Positions 8,702 through 17,678 of a DNA stretch of 64,000 nt are shown piece by piece. The position numbers and the translations under genes are program-made. Source of the DNA: Plesiocystis pacifica SIR-1 (GTDB lineage: Bacteria; Myxococcota_A; Polyangia; Nannocystales; Nannocystaceae); the NCBI RefSeq assembly GCF_000170895.1, contig NZ_ABCS01000023.1, forward strand, positions 50,781-114,780, written 5' to 3'. The notes beneath the pieces are model-generated. The model was not told the DNA's origin. It made no database searches and worked only from the letters and a program-made list of their open reading frames with translations. The stretch's first letter is position 1; each line of letters starts with the position of its first letter.

Positions 8702-10996
8702 TCACTGGGCGGCCGACTCGCCCGCGGCGTCGGCTGTGGTCTCGGGCGGCAAGGTGGCGGCGACGACCTGGGCGATGTCGAGGACCTCGATGTCCTCGTC
8801 CTTGTCGAAGTGCTTCATGCCGTCGGAGATCATCGTCTTGCAAAAGGGGCAGCCGACGGCGACGGCGTCGACCTTGGCCTCGACGATCTCCTCGCTGCGG
8901 TTGACGTTGACCCGCTTGTGGGTCTCCTCCTCGACCCACATCCGGCCACCGCCGGCGCCGCAGCAAAAGCCGTGCTCCTTGTTGCGGCCGAGCTCGACGA
9001 ACTGGCCCTTGGCCCCGAGGCTCTTGGCGATGGCCGTGCGCGGGCCCTCGTAGACCGAGTTCCAGCGGCCGAGGTAGCAGCTGTCGTGGTAGGTGAACTT
9101 CTTGTCGTAGGGGTTCTCGACCTTGAGCTTCCCGTCCTCGAGCAAGCGCGCGATGAGGTCGGCGTGGTGGACGACCTCGTAGTCCCCGCCGAACTGCGGG
9201 TACTCGTTCTTGATCACGTGGAAGCAGTGCGGGCAGGTCGCGATCACCTTGGTGACCTGGTGCTCGTTCATGAGCTCGACCTGCTCGGCGGCGAGCTCCT
9301 GGAACTTGTCCTCGGCGCCCAGGCGGCGCAGCGTGTCGCCGGTGCACTTTTCTTGCTTGCCGAGCACGGCGAAGTCGACCCCGGCGGCGTGGAGGATGCG
9401 GACCAGGGCGCGGGAGGTCTTCTTGGCCCCGTCGTCGAGGGCGCCCGCGCAGCCGACGAAGAGCAGCCACTCGGCGTTGGGCTTGTCGTCCACCGTCGGG
9501 ACGTTCAGGCCCTCGGCCCAGGCCATGCGGTCCGTGTTGTCGTTCCAGGGGTTGCCCTGGCCGTCGGCGATGTTGCCGATGACGCGGGTGATGTCGCCGG
9601 GGGTGCGGCCCTCTTCGTCGTTGAGCACGATGCGCGTGCGCATCTGCAGGATCTTGAGGGGGTGCTCGATGAAGACGGGGCAGACCTCCTGGCAGGCGCC
9701 GCAGGTCGTGCAACTCCACAGGGTCTCGTCCTTGATGCGCCCGCCGATGAGCGGCGGGAGCTCGCCGAGCATCTTCTTGATCTCGGTGATCTTGTCGGTC
9801 TGGGCCTCGGCCCCGAGCGCCTTGTAGGCGGGCGACTCCTCGTCGAAGTCCTCCGGGAAGCCCTCTTCGCCGGTGTCCGGCTCGTACATGGGCCGCTGGC
9901 CGCCGGCCTCCTCGAGCGCGACCAGCAGGCCGCCGCGGTCCTTCATCTCATCCTTGAGGTCGTGGATGAGGTGCATGGGCGAGAGCGGCTTTTGCGTGGC
10001 AAAGGCCGGGCAGTAGGTCGTGCAGCGCGCGCACTCGGTGCAGGCGTAGTTGTCGATGAGCGACTTCCAGTCGAAGTCCTCGATGCGCCCGACGCCCCAG
10101 TTCTCCCAGGGGATCGGGGGCTCCTCCATCTCCTCGTCCGACTCCTCCATGGCCTCGAGCTCCTCGTCGGTGGGCTCGGGCGGCATGAGCACGAGCTTGG
10201 GCATGATCCCGCGCTGCCCCTGGCGACGCAGGAGGATGTTCGGGCCCGAGCCGAGGACGTGGATGTGCTTGGAGAAGGGTAGGTAGTTGAGGAAGGACAG
10301 GACCACGCCCATGTGCGCCCACCAGTGGACCTCGCCGAGCAGGTGCGCCGTGTCCGAGTCCATGCGGACGTTGTTCAAGAGCACGGATCCGCCGCCCGGG
10401 GCCGAGGTGGCCCACTCGGGCCCCGACACGACGCCGAGGCCCGAGGCGATGGCGTAGGAGACCATCGCGCCGTCCTCCATCATGCCGCTGTGGGCCATCT
10501 CGAACACGTGGTGGCCGAAGTGGGTGACCACGATGATCGAGATGGCGCCGAGGATCAGCATGGCGTCGAGGCTGACCGGGACGAAGGTCGGCTTGATGAC
10601 CAGGCGCCGGGTGAAGGCGTACAGGAGCGCCATGCCGACGACGAAGTTGCCCCAGTCGACGAAGAACTTGAGCCAGGCGTGGCCGGTGTCACCGAGGATC
10701 GTGCCCAGGGTCAGGCCGAACTCGCCGAACAGGCCGGTGATGCCCATGTCGACGAGGCCGACCTGGAGGATCAAAAAGCCCCAGTAGAGCGCCAGGTGGT
10801 GCCAGCTGCGCTTCTCCTCGACGACCTTTCGCTGGCCGAAGAAGAAGGTCATCAAGCTGGCGATGCGCTCCCCCCAGGTCTCCTCGAGGCCGGCGGGGCG
10901 ACCAAGGGCCGCGATCTTGACGAACTTCGAGAGGTTCTTGACGAACAGGCCGAGGGCGATGGCGACGACGACGACGAAGGCGAGGAGCTTGAACAT
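8702..10996 (-). CDS. Membrane (Fe-S)-binding oxidoreductase, heterodisulfide-reductase/EMO type
   Basis: 764 residues. The first 300 form a NarI-like membrane part with about five helices and His residues suited to haem (THFGHHVFE, EVHWWAHM). Then come two ferredoxin motifs, CTECARCTTYCP near residue 325 and CTTCGACQEVCPV near 430. The last third holds the Cys-rich CCG-type domains (CPHCFHVIK and FCCGAGGGRMW). This order matches the membrane oxidoreductases that pass electrons between ETF and menaquinone (EMO, Rv0338c type) and related glycolate-oxidase or heterodisulfide-reductase subunits. An acidic segment (EPTDEELEAMEESDEEMEE) lies between the halves. BolA follows in the same operon. No etfAB genes are in view. 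Confidence 0.88.
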   Translation of the reverse strand: MFKLLAFVVVVAIALGLFVKNLSKFVKIAALGRPAGLEETWGERIASLMTFFFGQRKVVEEKRSWHHLALYWGFLILQVGLVDMGITGLFGEFGLTLGTILGDTGHAWLKFFVDWGNFVVGMALLYAFTRRLVIKPTFVPVSLDAMLILGAISIIVVTHFGHHVFEMAHSGMMEDGAMVSYAIASGLGVVSGPEWATSAPGGGSVLLNNVRMDSDTAHLLGEVHWWAHMGVVLSFLNYLPFSKHIHVLGSGPNILLRRQGQRGIMPKLVLMPPEPTDEELEAMEESDEEMEEPPIPWENWGVGRIEDFDWKSLIDNYACTECARCTTYCPAFATQKPLSPMHLIHDLKDEMKDRGGLLVALEEAGGQRPMYEPDTGEEGFPEDFDEESPAYKALGAEAQTDKITEIKKMLGELPPLIGGRIKDETLWSCTTCGACQEVCPVFIEHPLKILQMRTRIVLNDEEGRTPGDITRVIGNIADGQGNPWNDNTDRMAWAEGLNVPTVDDKPNAEWLLFVGCAGALDDGAKKTSRALVRILHAAGVDFAVLGKQEKCTGDTLRRLGAEDKFQELAAEQVELMNEHQVTKVIATCPHCFHVIKNEYPQFGGDYEVVHHADLIARLLEDGKLKVENPYDKKFTYHDSCYLGRWNSVYEGPRTAIAKSLGAKGQFVELGRNKEHGFCCGAGGGRMWVEEETHKRVNVNRSEEIVEAKVDAVAVGCPFCKTMISDGMKHFDKDEDIEVLDIAQVVAATLPPETTADAAGESAAQ

Positions 10997-11380
10997 GTCT
11001 GGGCTCGTGGGTTGGTGGATGGGTCGAGCGGCGCGCTGGCCGGGGGGGACAGCCGTGTGCCGGATCCGGTCTCTACCCGTTCGCGCGCGCTATACCACAG
11101 CGTTCAAGGCCTTGCGCGCGACCCCGGCCGGGGCGGACTCGTAGGGCACGGGCCCACGGAGATCCCACGGTCGAGGACCCCCGCAGCGTTTCATCGCCAG
11201 CCTCCACAAAAGCGCGCCATTGCGCGCCCATCCTGCTAGCCTGTTCCCACCTGGCGCCCGCTTGACGGGTCAGCCCGGCGTGGTCGGGAGCGATCCCCCG
11301 CGATCCGCGGCAGTTTGCCAGGAAACGGCGCTCTCGACGACTCCGCGTCGCGGGCGCCCCGTGCCGAAGCCCCGAGTCCC
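10997..11380. other. 384-bp divergent intergenic region
   Basis: This region separates the leftward Fe-S oxidoreductase gene from the rightward phosphoesterase gene and must hold both promoters. A TATA-like stretch (GCTATACCAC, about 11090) and a small GCGCGC palindrome (about 11206-11220) are visible. I cannot assign a sigma factor. The frame of the phosphoesterase is open back to a TTG at 11315, so the true gap could be shorter. Confidence 0.35.
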
Positions 11381-12817
11381 GTGCGCGACCTGCTGCTCAT
11401 CAGCGATCTCCACCTCGGATCGCACCTCAAGGCGAGGACGCGGGGGGAGTGGGTGCACCTCGCCGCGCGCGTGGACGAGTCGCTGCCTCAGTTCCTCGAC
11501 CACTACGCCCGCGACGGGACGTGGCAGCTCGTGGTCAACGGGGACTTCATCGACTTTTGGAACGTCGAGATCGGCGATCCCAACGGCGAGCCCGAGGCGG
11601 TCGCGGTCGAGCGCCTGCACGCGGTCATCGACGCGTACCCCGGGGTCGAGGACGCGCTGGTGTCCTTCCTCGAGGCCGGCAACTCGATCGTGTTCGTGGC
11701 CGGCAACCATGACGCTGAGTTCCTCTATGGCGACGTGTGCCGGGCCTTCGCCGAGCGCCTCGAGGGGGCGGTGACGGGGGGCGACCAGGGCCTGGCGGGC
11801 CACTCGATCACCGCCACGGGGGTCGCAACCTTGGACCAGGTCGACGCCGGCAAGGTCCGCTTCGTGCCCTGGTTCGTCCGCGACGGCGGCGCGTGGATCG
11901 AGCACGGCCACGTGTTCGACCCGGCTTGCTCGACCCACGCCCAGCTCTCGCCGACCCGGGGGGGGCGGCTGGTCAAGAGCGTCGCCGAGGTCGCCACCCG
12001 GCGCTTCACCAACCGCATGCCCGAGATGGCCTACGACGCCCACGAGCACTTCACGGCCAAAGACTACGTGAAGTGGGCCATGGCCCGCGGGTGGCTGTTC
12101 ATGGTCCGCGTGCTGTTCTTTTACCTGCGCATGGTCGGCGGGATGTTGGCGCTGTGGGCCCGGGGCGGACGCGTGGATCGAGCCGGACGCCAGGCCCACG
12201 AAGAGCGCCTCGCGCGGGTGGCCAAGAACGCCGGCTTGCAGATCAGCGCACTGGTCGCGCTCCAGAACATGGTCCCGCCGCCGACCTCGGCCAGCGTCGG
12301 CGGGGTGCTCTCGGTGACGGCCCTCGATCTCATCCTCAGCGCCACGGTCCCGATCGTGCTCGGGCCAGCCCTGGCCCTGGCTTTTGGCAAGTCCATGCTG
12401 GCCGGGTTGTGCGTCGGGGCCTTCGTCGCGGGCTTCATGGTGTTGGCGGTGCAGCGCCGCCGAAACCCGCGGAACATCGCCCAAGACATGCTCGAGGTCT
12501 CGTCCAGCGTCGGCGAGCTGACCGGGACCAACGTCGTGCTCATGGGCCACAGCCACCACGGCAGCCTCGAGCGGCGGGGGCCGGTGATCTATGGAAATTC
12601 GGGGAGCTGGCTCGACGGATCGCACCTCGTGGTCCGCCGCGGCGCCCAGGGGATCTTGGATCACGTCGAGCTGCGCCGGTGGCGAAATGGTGGGGTGACG
12701 GTGCTCGAGACCATGAGCCTGGACGCCAGCGCGGGGCTCGAGGGGGAGCCCTGCGCCCGCCCGGGGACCACCAGCGCGGCGCTGCTGGACCCCGCCGCCG
12801 GTGCAGCGGCCGAGTGA
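11381..12817 (+). CDS. Calcineurin-like metallophosphoesterase with membrane segments
   Basis: About 478 residues from a GTG at 11381; a TTG at 11315 would add 22 low-complexity residues. The metal-binding motifs are in order: SDLHLG near the start, NGDFIDFW, AGNHDAEF, HGHVFD and, far downstream, MGHSHHG. Between the last two lies an insertion of about 200 residues with hydrophobic segments (MVRVLFFYLRMVGGMLALW and a second pair around VTALDLILSATVPIVLGPALALAF), so the active site is split by a membrane part. The substrate could be a phospholipid headgroup or a UDP-sugar lipid, but nothing in the sequence decides this. It heads a rightward run of genes. Confidence 0.8.
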   Translation: MRDLLLISDLHLGSHLKARTRGEWVHLAARVDESLPQFLDHYARDGTWQLVVNGDFIDFWNVEIGDPNGEPEAVAVERLHAVIDAYPGVEDALVSFLEAGNSIVFVAGNHDAEFLYGDVCRAFAERLEGAVTGGDQGLAGHSITATGVATLDQVDAGKVRFVPWFVRDGGAWIEHGHVFDPACSTHAQLSPTRGGRLVKSVAEVATRRFTNRMPEMAYDAHEHFTAKDYVKWAMARGWLFMVRVLFFYLRMVGGMLALWARGGRVDRAGRQAHEERLARVAKNAGLQISALVALQNMVPPPTSASVGGVLSVTALDLILSATVPIVLGPALALAFGKSMLAGLCVGAFVAGFMVLAVQRRRNPRNIAQDMLEVSSSVGELTGTNVVLMGHSHHGSLERRGPVIYGNSGSWLDGSHLVVRRGAQGILDHVELRRWRNGGVTVLETMSLDASAGLEGEPCARPGTTSAALLDPAAGAAAE

Positions 12818-12936
12818 GCCTGGGTCCCAGTTTGGGCCTGGCGCATCCGCGATGGGGCTCGACGTCCGTCGCCCAAAGACTGTCGATCCGTGCGGAAAGC
12901 TGGCCCGAACCCGTCTGGCTCTGATAGCGTCGGGCT

Positions 12937-13302
12937 GTGGCAGGCGAGCACATCCTCATCGTCGAAGACGACCCCTCCGTGCAGACTCTGCTCGGCAAGG
13001 CCCTGACCGCTCAGGGCTACCGCGTGACCCAGGCCCAGGACGGCCTCGCCGGGCTGACGGCCCTCGAGGAGGAGCAGCCCGACCTGATCATCGCGGACAT
13101 CATGATGCCGCGCCTCGACGGCATGACCTTCGTCAAGGCGATCAAGCGCAACGCCGGGACGCGCTCGGTGCCGGTCATCTTCTTGACCGCCAAGAACGAC
13201 CCGCGCAGCGTGGTCGAGGGCATCAACGTCGGCGCCAAGTACTACGTCACCAAGCCCTTCCAGCTCGACGAGCTGCTGTCCAAGGTCGAGAAGGCGCTCT
13301 AG
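12937..13302 (+). CDS. Single-domain response regulator (receiver only)
   Basis: 121 residues from a GTG at 12937. A complete CheY-like receiver: acidic pair EDD near residue 11, phospho-acceptor Asp54 in LIIADIMMP, conserved Thr in PVIFLTAK, and the Lys of YVTKPF. There is no output domain, so it should act through protein partners, as such proteins often do in myxobacterial motility and development. It is followed at once by the KdsC-like gene, but the nearest kinase is the hybrid histidine kinase at 15139, which has a receiver of its own. Confidence 0.92.
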   Translation: MAGEHILIVEDDPSVQTLLGKALTAQGYRVTQAQDGLAGLTALEEEQPDLIIADIMMPRLDGMTFVKAIKRNAGTRSVPVIFLTAKNDPRSVVEGINVGAKYYVTKPFQLDELLSKVEKAL

Positions 13303-13303
13303 A

Positions 13304-13852
13304 GTGAGCGCCTCCGCCGACCCCGCCAAAGCCCCCTCGCTGGCGCAGAGACTGGCCAGCGTCGAGCTGATCACCTTCGACATCGACGGCACCCTGACCG
13401 ACGCGACCACCTGGTGGGTGGGGGAGGGCGCCGGCTGGGTCCAGCGCTACAGCGTCCGCGACGGCGAGGCGATCCTGCGCCTGGCTCGCGCGGGGCTGCC
13501 CGTGGTCCCGCTGTCGCGCAACGGCACCGAGGCGGCCCGGCGGCGCATGGAGCACCTGCGCCGGGAGCTCGACTGGCTCGGGGTCAAAGACAAGATCGCC
13601 GCGGTCGAGGCCATCGCGGCGCGCCACGGCGGGGTCGCCATCGAGCGCGTGCTGCACATCGGCGACGGCCCCGACGACGCCGCGGTGTTCGAGCACGTCG
13701 GGGTCGGGGTCGCCGTCGCCGACGCGCACCCCCGGGCCCGGGAGGTCGCGCGCCTGGTCCTCGACGCGGGCGGCGGCCAGCGGACCATGGAGGAGCTGGA
13801 GCTGCGGATGATCGCCGCCGAGCACCCCAAGCTCGTGGAGTCCCAGGCGTGA
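13304..13852 (+). CDS. KdsC-like HAD phosphatase
   Basis: 182 residues, starting with GTG one base after the receiver stop. It shows HAD motif I FDIDGTLTD near residue 26, motif II PLSRNGTE, and motif IV GDGPDDAAVF near residue 124. It lacks a large cap domain, as in KdsC (3-deoxy-D-manno-octulosonate 8-phosphate phosphatase), which works as a tetramer. The class is sure; the substrate is not, since KdsC-like phosphatases also act on other sugar phosphates. Its end overlaps the anmK start (GTGA), so the two are translationally coupled, perhaps within a cell-wall sugar theme. Confidence 0.82.
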   Translation: MSASADPAKAPSLAQRLASVELITFDIDGTLTDATTWWVGEGAGWVQRYSVRDGEAILRLARAGLPVVPLSRNGTEAARRRMEHLRRELDWLGVKDKIAAVEAIAARHGGVAIERVLHIGDGPDDAAVFEHVGVGVAVADAHPRAREVARLVLDAGGGQRTMEELELRMIAAEHPKLVESQA

Positions 13853-14979
13853 GCAAGACCCTGGCCATCGGGATCATGAGCGGGACGTCGGGCGACGGCG
13901 TGGACGCCATCCTCATCGAGCTCGACTCCGTCCGCGAGCGCCACGAGCCCCGGGTCCTCGACCACGCCTTCGTGGCCTTCCCGGCCGAGCTGCGCGCCGA
14001 GCTGACCAACCCGACGGCGCTGACCTTGCCCCGACTCTCCGAGCTCCACGCCGAGCTCCCGCGCCGCTACGCCGAGGCCGTCCGGGCCATCGACGGCTGG
14101 TCCCACTGCAAGGTCGTCGGCATGCACGGCCAGACGGTGTGGCACAGCCCGCCCTCGGCCCAGGCCAGCTTGGGCCACCGCGTCCCCAACACCCTGCAGA
14201 TCGGCAGCACGGCGATCCTCGCCGAGGCCCTCGGGCGCCCCGTGGTCGGCGATCTGAGAGCCGCGGACATGTTCCACGGCGGAGAGGGGGCGCCGATCGT
14301 GCCCTTCGCCCACTGGTTCTTCACCCCCGCCGAGGAGGCCGGCCGCCTGGTGGTCAACGTCGGCGGTATCGCCAACATCACCCACGTGACCGCGCGCCTG
14401 GGCGAGGTCCGCGGCTACGACATCGGCCCGGGGATGATGATCGCCGACTACTGCACGCGGCGGCTCAGCGGGGGCGACTACGAGTACGACAAGGACGGCG
14501 TGCTCAGCTGCGGCGGCAAGGTCGACCCCGGCGTCGTCGAGTCGATCATGGCCCACCCCTTCTTCGCCAAGGCGCCGCCGCGCTCGACGGGGCGCGAGGA
14601 CTTCGGCATCGACTACGCCTCGCGCTTGCTCGAGCGCTTCGCCGAGCTCAGCGCCCGGGATCTACTGACTTCGGTGATGGCCGTGACCGCGCGCTGCATC
14701 GCGCGGGCGGCTCTGGCCGAGCTCGAGGGCGTGGGCTCGGTGCTGCTCACCGGCGGGGGCGCGAAGAACCCCACGCTCGTGCGCCTGGTCAAGGAGTTCA
14801 TCCCGCTGCCCGTTTCGCGCGCGGACGCGGGGGTGTTCGCGGCTTCCCACCATGAGCCCGCGGCGATCGCCTTGATCGCCGCGCGGACGCAGGCGGGCCT
14901 GCCGAGCTCGCTGCCCTCGGTGACGGGCGCGAGCAAGCCCTGCCTGCTCGGTCACATCGCCTACCCGACTCCGGGCTGA
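13849..14979 (+). CDS. anmK: Anhydro-N-acetylmuramic acid kinase
   Basis: 376 residues. It phosphorylates and opens 1,6-anhydro-MurNAc released during peptidoglycan turnover, giving MurNAc-6-phosphate for recycling. The family signature GIMSGTSGDGVDA is at residues 7-19; MHGQTVWH, GDLRAADMFHGGEGAPIVPF and LTGGGAKNP follow in the expected order, and the length is typical (about 370). The start is the GTG overlapping the stop codon of the upstream phosphatase, chosen because the signature must lie at the N terminus. A dispersed repeat starts at the first base after its stop. Confidence 0.95.
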   Translation: MSKTLAIGIMSGTSGDGVDAILIELDSVRERHEPRVLDHAFVAFPAELRAELTNPTALTLPRLSELHAELPRRYAEAVRAIDGWSHCKVVGMHGQTVWHSPPSAQASLGHRVPNTLQIGSTAILAEALGRPVVGDLRAADMFHGGEGAPIVPFAHWFFTPAEEAGRLVVNVGGIANITHVTARLGEVRGYDIGPGMMIADYCTRRLSGGDYEYDKDGVLSCGGKVDPGVVESIMAHPFFAKAPPRSTGREDFGIDYASRLLERFAELSARDLLTSVMAVTARCIARAALAELEGVGSVLLTGGGAKNPTLVRLVKEFIPLPVSRADAGVFAASHHEPAAIALIAARTQAGLPSSLPSVTGASKPCLLGHIAYPTPG

Positions 14980-15099
14980 GTTGTTGTCATGCCCCCGCGG
15001 GGGGTTCGTGCCTTGGAGAGGGCATGGGGTCGTCCCCGCTCGCGGGGGCGTGGATTCGTGCTTCGTCTTTGATTCGTGGACGTGGGGGAGGGCGTCTTT
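14980..15099 (+). repeat. Dispersed repeat copy B, starting right after a stop codon
   Basis: It begins at the base after the anmK TGA with GTTGTTGTCATGCCCCCG, a diverged version of the GTTCTGTTTTGCCCCC start seen at 7570 and 59102. Then GTTCGTGCCTTGGAGAGGGC...GGGGGCGTGGATTCGTG (15004-15060) matches the reverse strand of copy A. ATTCGTGGACGTGGGGGAGGGCGT (15072-15095) matches the stem region of copies A and C with changes that abolish the perfect stem. Orientation relative to the upstream gene is the same as in the other copies. Confidence 0.7.
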
Positions 15100-15138
15100 G
15101 GACCCGCGGCGGGCCCCGAGCATCGCCTACCATCGACA

Positions 15139-17214
15139 ATGGTGAGCGCGGGAGGTCGAGGACGAGGTCGGGATCCGCTCGCGGCGGTCGAGGACTTCAT
15201 GGTCGAGGCCGCTGCGCTGCGGGACATCTCCGAGCTGTGTGACCTGGCCGCGCGCAGCCTTGGGGCTGTCGAGGGGGTCGCCGTGATGGTCGTGCTGACT
15301 GCGGCAGGTGGGGACGGGGAGCCGCCGAGCTGGATCGGGCTCGACGGGCTCGACAGAGATTCGAGCCTGAGCTCGGGGACGGCCGGGCGACGCAGCGCAG
15401 CGCCGCTGCCTGCGTACATCGCGGAGGGGCTGCGTCAGCCCGACGCGAGCGCAGCCACTGTGGCCTTGCTCGCGCGCCGGGAGCTGGGCCTCGCGGATGG
15501 TCCACCGCTGGCCGAAGTCGCCAGCTTTGTCCTCGAGGCGGGACACGGCCAGGCGATGCGCTGCTGGCTGGGGCGCGTCGCCGTCTCCGAGGCCGACGGG
15601 CCCCTCGACGCGAGCCCGGTTCGCCCCGCGCGGTTGATCCTCCGTCACCTGCTGAGCCTCGCCGCGACCTTGCACGCCGAGCGCCAGCGCCAGGACTCCG
15701 AGCTCATGTACCAGGCCCTCGTCGAGCAGATGCCGGCCATCGTCTACTACCGCGAGTTCGACAAGCCCGGCGCGCCGACCTTCATGAGCCCGCAGGTCGA
15801 GGACATGATCGGCTTCAAGGCCGAGGAGTTCATGGGCAGCCGCGAGCTCTTCGTCGAGCGCTTGCACCCCGAGGACCGCCAGCGGGTGCTCGAGCTCCAG
15901 GCCTTCCACGACACGGCCAACCTCGACGGCTTCGGGTCCATCGAGTACCGGATGATCCACAAGGACGGGCGCACGGTCTGGCTGCACAACCGCGGCATGG
16001 CCAAGCGCGACGCCGACGGCAAGCCAGGCTTTTTGGTCGGGCTGATCTTCGACATCACCGAGCAAAAGCAGCTCGAGGCCCACGTCGTCCACGCCCAGAA
16101 GATGGAGGCGATCAACCGCATCGCCGGGGGCATCGCCCACGACTTCAACAACATCCTCGCGGTCATCATCGGCTACGGCGAGCTCATGGCCGACGCCCTC
16201 GACGGCCAGCCGCAGCTGCGCGAGGACCTCGACGCGATGCTCGAGGCGGCCGAGCGGGCCAAGACCCTCGTCGGCCAGCTGCTCTCGTTCAGCCGGCGAC
16301 AGATCCAGCAGCGCGCGCGCCTGCGCCTGCGCGCGGTCCTCGACGGGATGCGGACCATGCTCGCGCGCGTGCTCCGGGAAGACATCGAGCTGCGCTTTGA
16401 CTACGCCCCGGAGCTGGGCAGCGTGCAGGCCGATCGCGGGCAGCTCGAGCAGGTCGTGATGAACCTGCTGGTCAACGCCCGCGACGCCATGCCGGAGGGC
16501 GGCCGGATCGAGGTCCGGGCCCGCAACGTGACCCTCGAGGACGACCTCAACGAGGCCTGGGAGCCGATCCCCGCCGGTGAGTACGTGATGTTCACGGTGT
16601 CCGACACCGGCGTGGGCATGGACAAGGAGACCCGCCGCCGGCTGTTCGAGCCCTTCTTCACCACCAAAGAGCAGGGCACGGGCCTGGGCATGTCGACGGT
16701 CCTGGGCCTGGTTCGCCAGCACGAGGGCACCCTCGAGGTCGACAGCGCGGCGGGGGAGGGGACCCGGGTGAGCGTCTACCTACCTCGCTGCGCCGACGCG
16801 CTGGCCGAGGCCGAGGCCGAGGCCGCGCGCGAGGGCGCCGTGCTCGGGGGCCACGAGCAGGTCCTGCTCGTCGAGGACGACGACCAGCTGCGCACCCTGA
16901 CCATCATGGTCCTGACGCGGCTGGGCTACGTCGTGGCCGCGGCCGAAGATGGCGAGCGGGCCCTCGAACGCTTCGCCAGCGAGAGCTTCGACCTGGTGCT
17001 CAGCGACGTGATCATGCCGGGGATCAGCGGGCCCGAGCTCGTGCGCCGCCTCGTCGCCGAGCAACCGAAGCTCGAGTGGCTGCTGATGTCGGGCTACGCT
17101 GGCGACGCCATAGACCTGGCCGAGGTCGACCCGCGCCGGGTGCTGTCCAAGCCCTTCTCCGTCCGCGAGCTCGCGGCCCGGCTGCGCGAGGTCCTCGACG
17201 CCAAATCGGCCTGA
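15139..17214 (+). CDS. Hybrid sensor histidine kinase (PAS - kinase - receiver)
   Basis: 691 residues. The first 190 form an unassigned, probably GAF-like sensor region without membrane spans, so it is likely cytoplasmic. A PAS domain follows (about 190-315, with IEYRMIHKDGRTVWLHNRG and DITEQK). The kinase core has the phospho-acceptor His334 in GGIAHDFNN, the N box MNLLVNARDA, the G boxes SDTGVGM and GTGLGMSTV, and the F box EPFFTTK. A C-terminal receiver has Asp623 in SDVIMPG and the Lys of SKPF. The GIAHDFNN form of the H box is typical of soluble hybrid kinases. The ATG at 15139 is preferred over a GTG at 15076, which lies in the repeat copy. Confidence 0.9.
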   Translation: MVSAGGRGRGRDPLAAVEDFMVEAAALRDISELCDLAARSLGAVEGVAVMVVLTAAGGDGEPPSWIGLDGLDRDSSLSSGTAGRRSAAPLPAYIAEGLRQPDASAATVALLARRELGLADGPPLAEVASFVLEAGHGQAMRCWLGRVAVSEADGPLDASPVRPARLILRHLLSLAATLHAERQRQDSELMYQALVEQMPAIVYYREFDKPGAPTFMSPQVEDMIGFKAEEFMGSRELFVERLHPEDRQRVLELQAFHDTANLDGFGSIEYRMIHKDGRTVWLHNRGMAKRDADGKPGFLVGLIFDITEQKQLEAHVVHAQKMEAINRIAGGIAHDFNNILAVIIGYGELMADALDGQPQLREDLDAMLEAAERAKTLVGQLLSFSRRQIQQRARLRLRAVLDGMRTMLARVLREDIELRFDYAPELGSVQADRGQLEQVVMNLLVNARDAMPEGGRIEVRARNVTLEDDLNEAWEPIPAGEYVMFTVSDTGVGMDKETRRRLFEPFFTTKEQGTGLGMSTVLGLVRQHEGTLEVDSAAGEGTRVSVYLPRCADALAEAEAEAAREGAVLGGHEQVLLVEDDDQLRTLTIMVLTRLGYVVAAAEDGERALERFASESFDLVLSDVIMPGISGPELVRRLVAEQPKLEWLLMSGYAGDAIDLAEVDPRRVLSKPFSVRELAARLREVLDAKSA

Positions 17215-17217
17215 ACC

Positions 17218-17592
17218 CTACAATTTCGCGTAGGAGGTGAACATCTCGACCTCCGTCATGGCGATGAGCCGATGGTCACGCTCGGGCAGCACGCGGACCG
17301 GCGTGGCCGGGAGCATCTCGACGCGCTCGGCGTCGTCGCCCTCGAGGATCTCGAGCACGGCCCGGCCTCCGGTCAGCATCACGACCATGTCCGCGCGGCC
17401 GCGGGTCGACACGCGCACCTTCTCGCCAGCGCGGACCCGCAGGATCTTGCAGGTGTAGCGCTCGCTGTCGGCCCACACGAACTCGCCGCCGAAGGACCGA
17501 GCCTCGAAGGGCGGGCCAAAGTCATCGCTGACTTCGTCGCCGGGGCCCTCGGTCGCGTCCACGGGATCCTGCTCGGCCTCGTCCTTTCGCAT
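17218..17592 (-). CDS. Small cupin-fold protein
   Basis: 124 residues. The pattern FVWADSERYTCKILRVRAGEKVRVSTRG followed by a Gly-rich turn, PVRVLPERDHRLIA and MTEVEMFTSY is that of a single-domain cupin, like the C-terminal cupin of type II mannose-6-phosphate isomerases. However, the usual His metal ligands are mostly replaced (only the DH near residue 107 remains), so a binding or sensing role may be more likely than catalysis. The gene converges with the histidine kinase, leaving 3 bases between stops. A perfect 13-bp inverted repeat lies about 50 bases upstream of its start. Confidence 0.6.
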   Translation of the reverse strand: MRKDEAEQDPVDATEGPGDEVSDDFGPPFEARSFGGEFVWADSERYTCKILRVRAGEKVRVSTRGRADMVVMLTGGRAVLEILEGDDAERVEMLPATPVRVLPERDHRLIAMTEVEMFTSYAKL

Positions 17593-17640
17593 GAGACCGA
17601 CACTCTACCGCGTCGTCCGGCGAAGGCGAAGGCCGGGGCT

Positions 17641-17669
17641 CAGAGACTGTGAATGGTTCACAGTCTCTG
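17641..17669. promoter_or_regulatory. Perfect 13-bp inverted repeat upstream of the cupin gene
   Basis: CAGAGACTGTGAA and its exact reverse complement are separated by TGG. The site lies 49-77 bases upstream of the cupin ATG (reading leftwards), where an operator would be expected. It could instead be a structural hairpin ending the transcript of the lipoprotein gene at 17724-18659, although no T-run follows on that strand. Confidence 0.45.
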
Positions 17670-17678
17670 TCTTCTTTA

